Notes: generated by a model from the letters alone, not told the origin. Positions 1-8,286 are shown, counted from the first letter of the stretch. The stretch is 64,000 bases of DNA from Paracoccus sp. S3-43 (GCF_029027965.1 NZ_CP119082.1:1778001-1842000); one strand, 5' to 3'. Numbers and translations are program-made.

Positions 1-573
1 CGCATCAACGTCCCTTTGCCCTTCGAGGCGACCACCACCGCCCGGGAGGTGATCGCGGATCTGGCCGACCAGATGAAGCTGGGCGCACCGCCCACCCTTG
101 CCGACGGCCCGCAGGATTCCACGGCGGTCACCCGCCTGGTGCGGTGGTTCGCCATCGCCGCAAGCGAGCTGAAAGAGGACTGGTGGCTGATCTTCGACGG
201 CTTCGACAGTCCCAAGATCGACGACAGCCTGCGGATGCTGATGTATGGCCTGGCCCAGATCGTCGGCAACGGCCAGCCCAGCCGGATCCGGCTGTTCCTG
301 CTGGCCTGGGACCGGCCCATCTCCGGCCCTCCGCCGGGACGGGTGTTCGAGCAGGGCGTCCAGTCCTTCGACCGGCCGCATGTCAAGGACTACCTGGACG
401 AGTTGGTCCGGCAGTTCGCCATGCCCAGCGGCATGTCCTCGACCGAGGAAATCCTCAGCCTGTGCTATGAGGGATGGGACACGGTGGCCGATCCCATCGC
501 GCGGGCGATGACGCTGACCACGCGGATTCAACGGATCGCCCAGGCGGCGCTTGACGCCAAGGCCGGTCTGTAA
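1..573 (+). CDS. NTPase-like protein, C-terminal part (5' end outside window)
   Basis: The frame is open from base 1, so this is the last 190 residues of a longer protein; the TTG at base 16 is probably not the start. The piece has a hydrophobic strand ending in acidic residues (WWLIFDGFD, about residue 59), which resembles the Walker B strand of AAA/STAND-type ATPases, then a second strand (IRLFLLAWD) and a helical end. No Walker A can be seen because it would lie upstream, so the protein may be an active or an inactive NTPase. The stop and the next gene's start overlap (TAATG), so the two are translationally coupled and should work together. I do not recognise the family with certainty; a relation to the inactive-STAND or effector-associated modules of bacterial conflict systems is a guess. 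Confidence 0.6.
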   Translation, partial: RINVPLPFEATTTAREVIADLADQMKLGAPPTLADGPQDSTAVTRLVRWFAIAASELKEDWWLIFDGFDSPKIDDSLRMLMYGLAQIVGNGQPSRIRLFLLAWDRPISGPPPGRVFEQGVQSFDRPHVKDYLDELVRQFAMPSGMSSTEEILSLCYEGWDTVADPIARAMTLTTRIQRIAQAALDAKAGL

Positions 574-3500
574 TGGACCTGCGCCAGGCCCTGTCGGAAA
601 CGGCATTCGGCAGCCCCGCCCCCGCCGCCGACGATGCGGCCCAGCCCTGGATCGCGGCGGCGGCGGTGCTGACGCATTTCGAACCGCTGACCCTGCGGTC
701 GGATTCGGGCACCCTGTCGCCCATGTCGCCCGCGATGGTGGATCTGCTGGACGCGTCGGCCCCCAGCCGCGCGGCCCGCCACGCCCGGCGGCTGCGCCAC
801 GCCGCCCGCAGGCAGGCGCTTGCCCGGCTGGGCACGCGCCGGGCGATGGCGGCCCAGCTTCTGCTGAACCCCGCCCCCGACCATCCGACGCAGGCGGCCT
901 TTCAGGCCCTGGTGCAGGACGATCCCTCGGCCGTCCGCAGGCTGCTGGATTCGAACGATCCGGTCGGGCTGGCCGCCCTGGGCGAGGCGGCGGGCTGGGT
1001 CGAGGGCATCCTGGACGGGCTGCCCTCGGCCCGCGACATCGACGACCGACTGTCGCGCGCCCGGCTGCTGGCGCCGCTGCGCCGTCTGGTGGGCGAACAT
1101 TTCGCCGGGCGCGAAGACGTGCTGGCCGAAATCGCCGCGCATCTGGACCTGGCCCCGGAAGGGTCGGTGCTGATGCTGCAAGGGCCGGGCGGGGTGGGCA
1201 AATCCACGGTGCTGGCCAAGTTCATCCTGGACGCGGTGGAAAAAAGCCCCCATCCGCCCACCGTGATGGTCCTGAACCTGGACGATCCGCAACTGGTCAT
1301 CGACGATCCCTTCACCCTGCTGCAAGAGGCCGGGCGGCAACTGCGCATCCAGCATCCGGTCCTGAACCCCCGCCTGGACGAGATGCGCGACTATATCGCC
1401 TCGCTGCAACGGCGCAGCCGGTCGATGGATGCGCTGGAATCGCTGTCGGGCGGGGCGGTGGAATGGTCGGCCGTCAGCCGGATCGCCCGCGACATCATGG
1501 CCCTGATCCCCGGCCGGCAACCCGTCCTGCTGGTCATCGACACGTTCGAGGAAGCCCAGACCACCGGGCCAAGCGCCGTCAACCGGCTGATGCAGCTGGT
1601 CGAAAGCCTGCGCGCGGGGAACCCCCGGCTCAGCGTGATCATCGCCGGGCGCGTGGACGAGGCGCAGGCCCCGCGCCGCACCCTGACCCTGGGCGCCCTG
1701 GACCCGGTGGCGGCGCGGGCGGTGCTGGAAAAGGTCGCGGGACTTGGCCCGCTGCCCGACGACCTGGCGGACCAGATCTTCGTTGTGGCGCGCGGCAACC
1801 CGCTGGCCACCCATCTGGCGGGAAAGATCCTCGCCGCCGAGGGGCCGGACAGCTTCCGCCGCGACGTGGATCTGGCGCGACTGATCGGCCAGATCAGGAC
1901 CGAAAAGGTCCAGGCCCAGCTTTACGGCCGGGTGCTGGGCCATATCCGCGACCCTCAGGTGCGGCGGCTGGCCTATCCGGGCCTGATCCTGCGCCGCGTC
2001 ACGCCCGGCGTGCTGCGCCACGTCCTGGCCGGACCCTGCGGCGTCCCCATCCCCGACGATGCCGAGGCCGAGCGTCTGTTCGACCTGTTCGCGGCCGAGG
2101 TCGCCCTGGCCGAGCCCGAACCCGGCACCGGGGCCCTGCGCTATCGCGAGGACGTGCGCCGGGTGATCCTGGCCGACCTGCGCGCCGACCAGCCGGACCT
2201 GGCGGCGCGGGTGGACGACGCGGCCATCGCCTATTACCGGGACCAGGACGGACCCGTCGCGCGGGCCGAGGAAATCTATCACCTGCTGGCCCGCGACGCC
2301 GATGCCGCCGACCTCGACGCCCGCTGGGAGGACGGGGCGCAGCCCTATCTGCTGCGGTCGCTGGACGAACTGCCGCCGCGCGCGCAGGTCTGGCTGGCCA
2401 ACCGCCTGCACCTGGATCTGCGCCCCGATCTGCAGGACGCCGCCGACCAGCGGCAATGGGAACAAGGCGCCGAACAGACCGCCCGCAACCTGATGCGCGA
2501 CGACCTGCCGGAACAGGCGCTCTCGGTCCTGAACCAACGGGCCGCCCGCCTGCCCGGATCGCCCCTGTATCTGACCGAGGCCGAGGCGCTGACCATGCTG
2601 GGCCAGTCCGATACCGCGCTGCATGTCATCGCCGAGGGGCTGGTCAGCGCCGAGGCGGCGGGCGACCGGCTGCTGGTCGTCAACCTGCGCCTGCTGGAAA
2701 GCCTGGCCCGCGAAGGGAACCGGAGCGCGCCGAAGGCCGCGCCGCCCATGCCCGCGCCGCCCGCCCCGCCCGCGCCGCCGTCCAGGGCAGCGGCGCGGCG
2801 TCGTGGCGCGGGGCCGCTGTGGCCGCTGCTGATCTTGGCCCTGGTCTTGGCGCTGCTGGGGGTCGCCTCTCTGGCGATCCGGCCTGACGGCCCGTCCGCG
2901 CCGCCGGAGGCCATCGGCGGTCCGGCAACCATGTCCCCGAACCCGCCGCTGCCCCCGTCCGGTGCGATCGTCCCGCCCTCGGCGATGCGCCGCCAGCCGC
3001 CCCCGCCCGAGGCCGACATGGCGACCGGCTGGCCCGAGGCCCCCCAATCGACCGAGACGACGCCCCCCGCCGAGACCCGGCAGGAAAACCGGCTGCCCTG
3101 GCTGCTGCTGGTCGCCGCCCTCGTCCTGGCCGGGGCGGGGTGGTTCCGGGTCAGGGCAGGCCGCGCCGAGGCGGGCAAGGCGGCGGACGGCCCGCCGATC
3201 GTCACGATCCAAGCCCCCGCGCAGGACCGCCAGGCCATCCGCCACGCCGCGTCCGAGGCCTATCGCGTCGCCACCCTGACCCATAACGACCTGGCGCGCC
3301 TGCGATCCATCGCCAGCCTGCTGCGGCTGCACCGGAACGCCACGCGGCCCGACGGTCCCGATCCCGCCGCCCTGGTGGCCGAGGCCGAAGGCATCATCGA
3401 CCGCATCGGCCTGTCGGCGCTTTACGGCGCGCCGGGGCTGATGCGGGAACTGGCGGCGGAACTGGGGATGCGCAACCCGCAACTGCTGGCGGCGGCGCTG

Positions 3501-3845
3501 CGGGTGACGGGCGCCTATGTCGCGGTCCCCCCGGATCCGGGCGGCGCAGGCCCTGCCCGCGCGGCCGGGGCGACCTCGGATCCGCGCGCCCAGGCGATCC
3601 TGGGCGACATGGCGCTGCCCGAAGGGGGGATGGTGAATGCGCTGACCTTGATCGCCGAGGCCGACACGCCCCAGCGGCGCTATGCGATGATGGCCCTTGC
3701 GACCGACCTGCTGGCGGCGGAACTGGACGCCAGACGCGGCCTCCTGCCCCTGCCGCAGGACCGCAGGCAACCCCTACCCTGGCGCCAAAGCGTCGGTTCG
3801 GTCAGCGATGCGGACTGGTTCCAGACGACCAAGGCCGCCTTCTAG
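573..3845 (+). CDS. Membrane-anchored STAND-type NTPase, 1090 aa, unknown role
   Basis: Order of parts: an unrecognised N-terminal region (1-165); a P-loop NTPase with Walker A GPGGVGKS at 204-211, Walker B VLLVIDTFEE at 318-327 and a following strand IIAGR at 356-360, as in STAND/NACHT-like ATPases; a helical region with TPR-like repeats at about 560-712; a first membrane segment at 749-769 after a basic cluster; a proline-rich loop of about 70 residues; a second membrane segment at 841-860 followed by arginines; and a helical C-terminal region of 230 residues. By the positive-inside rule the NTPase and C-terminus are cytoplasmic and the proline-rich loop periplasmic. It starts inside the stop codon of the preceding NTPase-like gene. 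No catalytic effector domain is evident. Signalling, defence or envelope sensing are all possible; the function is unknown. Confidence 0.75.
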   Translation: MDLRQALSETAFGSPAPAADDAAQPWIAAAAVLTHFEPLTLRSDSGTLSPMSPAMVDLLDASAPSRAARHARRLRHAARRQALARLGTRRAMAAQLLLNPAPDHPTQAAFQALVQDDPSAVRRLLDSNDPVGLAALGEAAGWVEGILDGLPSARDIDDRLSRARLLAPLRRLVGEHFAGREDVLAEIAAHLDLAPEGSVLMLQGPGGVGKSTVLAKFILDAVEKSPHPPTVMVLNLDDPQLVIDDPFTLLQEAGRQLRIQHPVLNPRLDEMRDYIASLQRRSRSMDALESLSGGAVEWSAVSRIARDIMALIPGRQPVLLVIDTFEEAQTTGPSAVNRLMQLVESLRAGNPRLSVIIAGRVDEAQAPRRTLTLGALDPVAARAVLEKVAGLGPLPDDLADQIFVVARGNPLATHLAGKILAAEGPDSFRRDVDLARLIGQIRTEKVQAQLYGRVLGHIRDPQVRRLAYPGLILRRVTPGVLRHVLAGPCGVPIPDDAEAERLFDLFAAEVALAEPEPGTGALRYREDVRRVILADLRADQPDLAARVDDAAIAYYRDQDGPVARAEEIYHLLARDADAADLDARWEDGAQPYLLRSLDELPPRAQVWLANRLHLDLRPDLQDAADQRQWEQGAEQTARNLMRDDLPEQALSVLNQRAARLPGSPLYLTEAEALTMLGQSDTALHVIAEGLVSAEAAGDRLLVVNLRLLESLAREGNRSAPKAAPPMPAPPAPPAPPSRAAARRRGAGPLWPLLILALVLALLGVASLAIRPDGPSAPPEAIGGPATMSPNPPLPPSGAIVPPSAMRRQPPPPEADMATGWPEAPQSTETTPPAETRQENRLPWLLLVAALVLAGAGWFRVRAGRAEAGKAADGPPIVTIQAPAQDRQAIRHAASEAYRVATLTHNDLARLRSIASLLRLHRNATRPDGPDPAALVAEAEGIIDRIGLSALYGAPGLMRELAAELGMRNPQLLAAALRVTGAYVAVPPDPGGAGPARAAGATSDPRAQAILGDMALPEGGMVNALTLIAEADTPQRRYAMMALATDLLAAELDARRGLLPLPQDRRQPLPWRQSVGSVSDADWFQTTKAAF

Positions 3846-4002
3846 ACCGGGCGCGCCGCATCGCCACCGGGCAAGCGTCCCAGCAGATCGGTCACGAATC
3901 CCGCGCCGACAGCAAGTCCTGGTCATTCGCGGCCTTTGCGCCCCTCGGGCTGCGGATGCTGCGGCCTCCGACGATCCAGGTCCATCGCCGGATCGGCCCA
4001 CG

Positions 4003-4030
4003 AAAAAGGCCCGCGACGGGCGCGGGCCTT
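4003..4030 (-). terminator. Rho-independent terminator of the DUF892 gene
   Basis: A perfect 10-bp inverted repeat (AAGGCCCGCG / CGCGGGCCTT, 4006-4015 and 4021-4030) with a 5-base loop lies 9 bases past the stop of the leftward DUF892 gene. On the minus strand the stem runs into a short T tract (4007-4003). Confidence 0.75.
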
Positions 4031-4038
4031 GGCGGGGG

Positions 4039-4539
4039 TCAGGCCGCTTCGTGGGTGGCGGCGGCGTTGATGACCGCCTCGGCCAGGCTGGTCAGCTTTT
4101 CATCCGTGGCGCTTTCTTCCTGCAAGGTCTCGTCCAGCAGCGACACCGCCTCGTCCAGGCCCAGGGTCTGGGCCCAGGCCTTCAGCGTGCCATAGCGGCT
4201 GATCTCGTAATGCTCGACCGCCTGGGCGGCGGCCAGGAGGCCCGCGTCAAGTGCGGGGCTGCCCTTGAATTCGTCGATCACATCCTCGCCTTCCGCGATG
4301 ATGCCTTCGATGGCGTCGCAGGTCTTGCCGCGCGGACGCTTGCCGATCAGGTCGAACACCTGGGACAGGCGCTCGACCTGGGTCTGGGTTTCCTCCTCGT
4401 GGGCCTTGAACGCGGCCTTCAGATCCTCGCTTTGCGCGGCGCGGGCCATCTTGCGAAGCGCGATCAGGATCTTGCGTTCGGCGTAATAGATGTCCTTCAG
4501 CGTTTCGTGAAACAGCGTGTCCAGCGTCTTGTCGGCCAT
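4039..4539 (-). CDS. Ferritin-like DUF892 protein (YciE/YciF family)
   Basis: A 166-residue all-helical protein of the DUF892 family, which folds as a ferritin-like four-helix bundle. The family signature is clear: an N-terminal LFHETLKDIYYAERKI helix, a central EEETQTQVERL helix and an AVEHYEISRYGTL helix carrying the Glu/His residues that form the presumed di-metal site. YciE/YciF proteins are induced by osmotic and general stress; their biochemical role is not settled. The gene stands alone between the STAND gene and pcaQ, with its own terminator and an upstream GGAAC-N17-GTT element that resembles an EcfG general-stress promoter. Length is normal for the family. Confidence 0.9.
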   Translation of the reverse strand: MADKTLDTLFHETLKDIYYAERKILIALRKMARAAQSEDLKAAFKAHEEETQTQVERLSQVFDLIGKRPRGKTCDAIEGIIAEGEDVIDEFKGSPALDAGLLAAAQAVEHYEISRYGTLKAWAQTLGLDEAVSLLDETLQEESATDEKLTSLAEAVINAAATHEAA

Positions 4540-4595
4540 GGAAAATCTCCGTTGCTTGATCCGCCGCGACGGTCGCGGCCATGAGACGCCTCTTT

Positions 4596-4620
4596 AACAA
4601 CCGGCCCGCCCATCGGTTCC
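4596..4620 (-). promoter_or_regulatory. Candidate EcfG-type promoter of the DUF892 gene
   Basis: Read on the minus strand, GGAAC (4620-4616) is followed after 17 bases by GTT (4598-4596), about 57 bases before the DUF892 start. The alphaproteobacterial EcfG consensus is GGAAC-N16/17-CGTT; the C before GTT is T here, so the match is incomplete. DUF892 proteins are common general-stress targets, which supports the reading. Confidence 0.4.
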
Positions 4621-4688
4621 GCGCCCCCGCCGCCGAACCGACCTTTATCAATCGTCCGCGACCTGGCCGAGAATGACCTGGGCCTGCC

Positions 4689-5591
4689 CTACTGAGCGGC
4701 GGCTTCCAGGGCGGCGATGAACGCCTGCGCGGGGGGCGAGGGGTCGCCGCCCTCGCGCAGGGAAATGCCGACCGGGCCGCCCAGCAATTCGTTTCGGATC
4801 GGCAGGACGACCAGGGCGCCCGATTCGATTTCCGGGCGCACCACGCCCTCGGAGATGAACCACACCGCGTCCGACCGGGTCACGACCTCGCGCCCGAAGG
4901 CCAGCGAGACGTTCTCGAAGGCGGGCTGCGGGTCGGTGATGCCGACCGAATGCAGCCAGCTTCTGACAGAGGACGCGATCATCGCCCCGGCGGGCGGCAG
5001 CATCAGCGGCTGATGGGCCAGGTCGCCATAGTCCCAGTCCCGCCGCAGCAGCGGATGGCCCGCCCGCACGACCGGCACCACGCGTTCCCAGTAAAGGCGC
5101 CGGAAGCCCAGCCCCTCGGTATTGCCCGCGGTGGGCATCCGGCCCACCACCAGGTCAAGCTGGCCTTCCCGCAGCAGCGACAGCAGCAGCCAGTTCGGCC
5201 CGGTCATCACGTCCAGCAGCACATCGGGGCGGCTGTCCCGGAACGCCAGGGCGGCGCGCGGCACCAGCCCGGTCGCGGCGGTGGGCAGCACGCCCAGATG
5301 CAGGCGCGGGCGTTCGGGGGGCGGCGACAGGACCAGCGACTGCGCCCGTTCCAGATCGGCCAGCGCGGTGCCCGCATGGGTCTGATAGACCCGGCCCGCG
5401 GGGGTCAGCGCCAGCTTGCGCCCCGACCGGTCGAACAGCCGGACGCCCAGGATCTCCTCAAGCTCGCGGATGGTCTTCGAGGCGGCGGGCTGGCTGACAT
5501 GCAGCGCATCCGCCGCCGCCGACAGGCTGCCCAGGCGCGCGGTTTCCAGAAAGCAGCGCAGGTGGCGCAGGCGCAGATGGGAATGCAGCAT
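4689..5591 (-). CDS. pcaQ: LysR-type regulator of protocatechuate catabolism, PcaQ
   Basis: A 300-residue LysR-family activator, divergent from pcaDCHG. The N-terminal winged helix-turn-helix (RHLRCFLETARLGSLSAAADAL, split here over residues 8-29, then SQPAASKTIRELE) is typical, followed by the periplasmic-binding-protein-like effector domain. PcaQ proteins of Agrobacterium and Sinorhizobium activate pcaDCHGB in response to beta-carboxy-cis,cis-muconate and protocatechuate-pathway metabolites. I chose the ATG at 5591 because it has GGAAGG just upstream and begins where LysR homology begins; an in-frame ATG at 5651 would add 20 unlikely residues. A perfect ATAACC-N4-GGTTAT operator lies directly upstream and overlaps this ribosome-binding site, suggesting autoregulation. 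Confidence 0.88.
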   Translation of the reverse strand: MLHSHLRLRHLRCFLETARLGSLSAAADALHVSQPAASKTIRELEEILGVRLFDRSGRKLALTPAGRVYQTHAGTALADLERAQSLVLSPPPERPRLHLGVLPTAATGLVPRAALAFRDSRPDVLLDVMTGPNWLLLSLLREGQLDLVVGRMPTAGNTEGLGFRRLYWERVVPVVRAGHPLLRRDWDYGDLAHQPLMLPPAGAMIASSVRSWLHSVGITDPQPAFENVSLAFGREVVTRSDAVWFISEGVVRPEIESGALVVLPIRNELLGGPVGISLREGGDPSPPAQAFIAALEAAAQ

Positions 5592-5592
5592 G

Positions 5593-5608
5593 ATAACCTT
5601 CCGGTTAT
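5593..5608. promoter_or_regulatory. PcaQ operator in the pcaQ-pcaD intergenic region
   Basis: ATAACC-TTCC-GGTTAT is a perfect dyad with the geometry of the Sinorhizobium PcaQ site (ATAACC-N4-GGTTAA). It sits 2 bases before the pcaQ start and 70 bases before pcaD. A TATAAT at 5625-5630 on the plus strand may be the -10 of the pcaD promoter. Confidence 0.8.
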
Positions 5609-5677
5609 GGTATCTTTCCGTCATTATAATTTTCATCGCCGTATCTGTCATGCGATAAGCGGCGCAAGGGGGAAAGA

Positions 5678-6463
5678 ATGCAGACTATCTCGACATCCGA
5701 CATCACCATCCATATCCGCGACGAAGGCCCGCGCGACGGGCGCGCGGTGGTGTTTGCCAATTCGCTGGGCACCGACCTGCGGATCTGGGACGCGCTGCTG
5801 CCGCTGCTGCCGGCCGGGCTGCGGATCCTGCGCTTCGACAAGCGCGGCCACGGGCTGACCGACGCCACGCCCGCCCCCTATTCCATCGACCGGCTTGTCG
5901 CGGATGCCGAGGCGGTCTGCGACGGCCTGTCCCTGCGCGACGTGACCTTCGTGGGCCTGTCCATCGGCGGGCTGATCGGCCAGGGGCTTGCGGCCAGCCG
6001 ACCCGATCTGGTCCGCGCGCTTGTGCTGATGGACACGGCGGCCAAGATCGGCACGGCGCAGATGTGGCAGGACCGGATCGACACGATCAACGCGGACGGC
6101 ATCGCCGCCCTGGCCGGGCCGATCCTGGAACGCTGGTTCACCCCCGCCTTCCGCGACACGAACCCGGAATTTCCCCTGTGGCGCAACATGCTGACCCGCA
6201 CCACGGTCGCGGGATACGCGGGCTGCTGCGCCGCCATCGCGGGCGCCGACCTGACCGAAAGCACCCGCGCGCTGACCCTGCCGGTGCTGGCGATGGCGGG
6301 CGACCGGGACGGCTCGACCCCGCCCGATCTGGTGCGCGCCACGGCCGAACTGTGCGGGGCCGAATTCCACCTCATTCCCGACGCGGGCCATATCCCCTGC
6401 GTCGAACAACCGGCGGCCACGGCCCGGCTGCTGACCGATTTTCTGGAAAGGACCGCCCCATGA
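5678..6463 (+). CDS. pcaD: 3-oxoadipate enol-lactonase PcaD
   Basis: An alpha/beta hydrolase of 261 residues that opens beta-ketoadipate enol-lactone to beta-ketoadipate in the cytoplasm. The nucleophile elbow GLSIGG places the serine at residue 95; the acid is in AGDRDG (about 209-211) and the histidine at 238 in DAGH. The oxyanion strand FANSLGTDLRIWD matches PcaD well. It is the first gene of a rightward pca operon behind the PcaQ operator, with a GGGGGAAAG ribosome-binding site, and its stop overlaps the pcaC start (ATGA). Confidence 0.92.
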   Translation: MQTISTSDITIHIRDEGPRDGRAVVFANSLGTDLRIWDALLPLLPAGLRILRFDKRGHGLTDATPAPYSIDRLVADAEAVCDGLSLRDVTFVGLSIGGLIGQGLAASRPDLVRALVLMDTAAKIGTAQMWQDRIDTINADGIAALAGPILERWFTPAFRDTNPEFPLWRNMLTRTTVAGYAGCCAAIAGADLTESTRALTLPVLAMAGDRDGSTPPDLVRATAELCGAEFHLIPDAGHIPCVEQPAATARLLTDFLERTAP

Positions 6464-6843
6464 CCGACCGCCACGCGCAAGGAATGGCGACCCGCCGCGC
6501 GGTGCTGGGCGACGCCCATGTGGACCGGGCGGAGGCCGCGACATCCGACCTGGACCGGCCCTTCCAGGATCTGATCACCGAATCCGCCTGGGGGACCATC
6601 TGGTCGTCCGACGCGATCACCAAACGCGAACGGTCGATGCTGACGCTGGCCCTGCTGGCCGCGACCGGCAATTTCGAGGAGATCCCGATGCATGTCCGGG
6701 CCACCGCCCGAACCGGCGCGTCCCGGCGCGATGTGATGGAGGCGTTCCAGCACGTCGCCATCTATGCCGGCGTTCCCCGCGCCAACCACGCCATCAAGCT
6801 GGCAAAGCAAACCTATGCCGAGATGGAGGCGGCATCCGAATGA
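6460..6843 (+). CDS. pcaC: 4-carboxymuconolactone decarboxylase PcaC
   Basis: A 127-residue protein of the carboxymuconolactone decarboxylase / AhpD-like fold. It decarboxylates gamma-carboxymuconolactone to beta-ketoadipate enol-lactone, the step before PcaD. Family features are SDAITKRERSMLTLALLAA, with the conserved Arg-Glu, and HVRATARTGASRRDVMEA followed by HVAIYAGVPRANHA. The start ATG overlaps the pcaD stop, and its own stop overlaps pcaH, so the operon is tightly coupled. Confidence 0.92.
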   Translation: MTDRHAQGMATRRAVLGDAHVDRAEAATSDLDRPFQDLITESAWGTIWSSDAITKRERSMLTLALLAATGNFEEIPMHVRATARTGASRRDVMEAFQHVAIYAGVPRANHAIKLAKQTYAEMEAASE

Positions 6844-7568
6844 TCGATCCAGGCCCGCTGATCCCTCGCAACCGCGAGGCGCACCCAGATGCGTATTGTC
6901 CCGACTACAAGACCTCCGTCGCGCGGTCCCAGAACCTGCCGCTGCTGTCCATGGAATCCGGCCCGTCCGAGGAAACCGGCCCGACCTTCGGGCATTCTCG
7001 GATCGGCGCGCTGGACAACAACCCGATCCTGAACTGGACCAGAGGCGAAGCGCCCGCCGTGGGCGAACGCATCCTGATGCATGGCCGGGTGCTGGACGAA
7101 AACGCGCGCGCCGTCCCGAACACGCTGGTGGAAATCTGGCAGGCCAATGCGGGCGGCCGCTATCGCCACAAGAAGGACAGCTATCTTGCGCCGCTGGATC
7201 CGAATTTCGGCGGCTGCGGGCGGACGCTGACCGACGACAACGGCTCTTACCAGTTCCTGACCATCCGGCCCGGCGCCTATCCCTGGCCGAACCGGGGCAA
7301 CGACTGGCGGCCGATGCATATCCACATCTCGGTCTTCGGCCACAGCTTCGGGCAGCGCCTGATCACCCAGATGTATTTCGAGGGCGATCCGCTGATCCCG
7401 CTGTGCCCGATCGCGGCCACGATCCGCGACCGGTCCCAGCTGGACCGGCTGGTCGCGCCGCTGGACATGGCCTATTCGCGGCCCCTGGATTACCTGGCCT
7501 ATAAATTCGACATCGTGCTGCGCGGACGCCGCCAGACCCTGTTCGAAAACAAGCCCGAGGGGATGTAA
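6840..7568 (+). CDS. pcaH: Protocatechuate 3,4-dioxygenase beta subunit PcaH
   Basis: A 242-residue intradiol dioxygenase subunit carrying the non-haem Fe(III) site that cleaves protocatechuate to 3-carboxy-cis,cis-muconate. The four ligands are present at Tyr108 (GGRYRHK), Tyr147 (GAYPWP), His160 and His162 (PMHIHIS), matching the Pseudomonas beta subunit's Tyr408, Tyr447, His460 and His462 exactly in spacing. The N-terminal YCPDYKTSVARSP-like segment is also conserved (here ending RSQ). The start overlaps pcaC by ATGA; pcaG begins one base after its stop. Confidence 0.95.
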   Translation: MIDPGPLIPRNREAHPDAYCPDYKTSVARSQNLPLLSMESGPSEETGPTFGHSRIGALDNNPILNWTRGEAPAVGERILMHGRVLDENARAVPNTLVEIWQANAGGRYRHKKDSYLAPLDPNFGGCGRTLTDDNGSYQFLTIRPGAYPWPNRGNDWRPMHIHISVFGHSFGQRLITQMYFEGDPLIPLCPIAATIRDRSQLDRLVAPLDMAYSRPLDYLAYKFDIVLRGRRQTLFENKPEGM

Positions 7569-7569
7569 G

Positions 7570-8286
7570 ATGGTCCAGCCGCTGAATGTTCTGACGGAAA
7601 CCGCGTCGCAGACCGCCGGGCCCTATGTCCATATCGGGCTGATGCCGACCTATGCGGGCAATGCCGGGTCTTACGACCAGGAAATCGGAGAAAGCCCCAT
7701 CGCCGAGGGCGCCAAGGGCCAGATCATCGAGATCGTCGGCTCGGTCTATGACGGCACCGGCTGGGCGCTGCGCGACGCGCTGATCGAAAGCTGGCAGGCG
7801 GACGCGTCGGGCAGGTTCGCCGGACAGGACGGCGCCGACCCCGCCGTCAGCGGCCATCGCCGCTTTGCCGCCGACGCGGCGACAGGGGAATTCACGCTGC
7901 GCACCGTCAAGCCGGGCCGGGTTCCGTCGCGCTATGGCCGGGCCTTCGCGCCGCATATCTCGCTTTGGGTGGTGGCGCGGGGCATCAATATCGGCCTGCA
8001 AACCCGCATCTATTTCGAGGACGAGGACAACGAGGGCGATCCCCTGCTGTCCCGGATCGAACAGCGCCCGCGCGTCGACACGCTGATCGCGAAAAAGACC
8101 GGGGACGGCCGATACCGTTTCGACATCCGCCTGCAAGGCGAGGGCGAGACGGTGTTCCTGGACACGCGCCCCGCCGCCAGCAGCCCGCAGATCGCCCCCG
8201 CGTTCAGCAGCAGCAGCCACAGCCCGCCCGTCAGGCTGTATCCCGCCGCCACCATCAGCTTGGGCAGCCAGGTGTTCAAGCCATAG
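7570..8286 (+). CDS. pcaG: Protocatechuate 3,4-dioxygenase alpha subunit PcaG, 3' end lost and reading into foreign sequence
   Basis: Residues 1-198 are a normal PcaG, the structural alpha subunit that pairs with PcaH: ETASQTAGPYVHIGL near the start and RFDIRLQGEGETVFLD at the end. Known PcaG proteins stop within a few residues of that point (about 200 aa). Here the stop codon is missing and the frame runs a further 40 low-complexity residues (to 238) into sequence that, on the other strand, encodes the middle of a truncated transporter. The change of identity is at about 8160-8167. The catalytic alpha-beta dimer may still form because nearly the whole subunit is present, but the tail is an artefact of a deletion joint. 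The expected next gene, pcaB, is absent. Confidence 0.85.
   Translation: MVQPLNVLTETASQTAGPYVHIGLMPTYAGNAGSYDQEIGESPIAEGAKGQIIEIVGSVYDGTGWALRDALIESWQADASGRFAGQDGADPAVSGHRRFAADAATGEFTLRTVKPGRVPSRYGRAFAPHISLWVVARGINIGLQTRIYFEDEDNEGDPLLSRIEQRPRVDTLIAKKTGDGRYRFDIRLQGEGETVFLDTRPAASSPQIAPAFSSSSHSPPVRLYPAATISLGSQVFKP

Noticed and set aside
528..3770. A 1080-codon open frame antisense to the STAND gene
   Set aside because: Composition is Gly/Gln/Arg/Pro-rich with no domain, and it mirrors codon-position bias of the real gene; such shadow frames are expected at this GC content.
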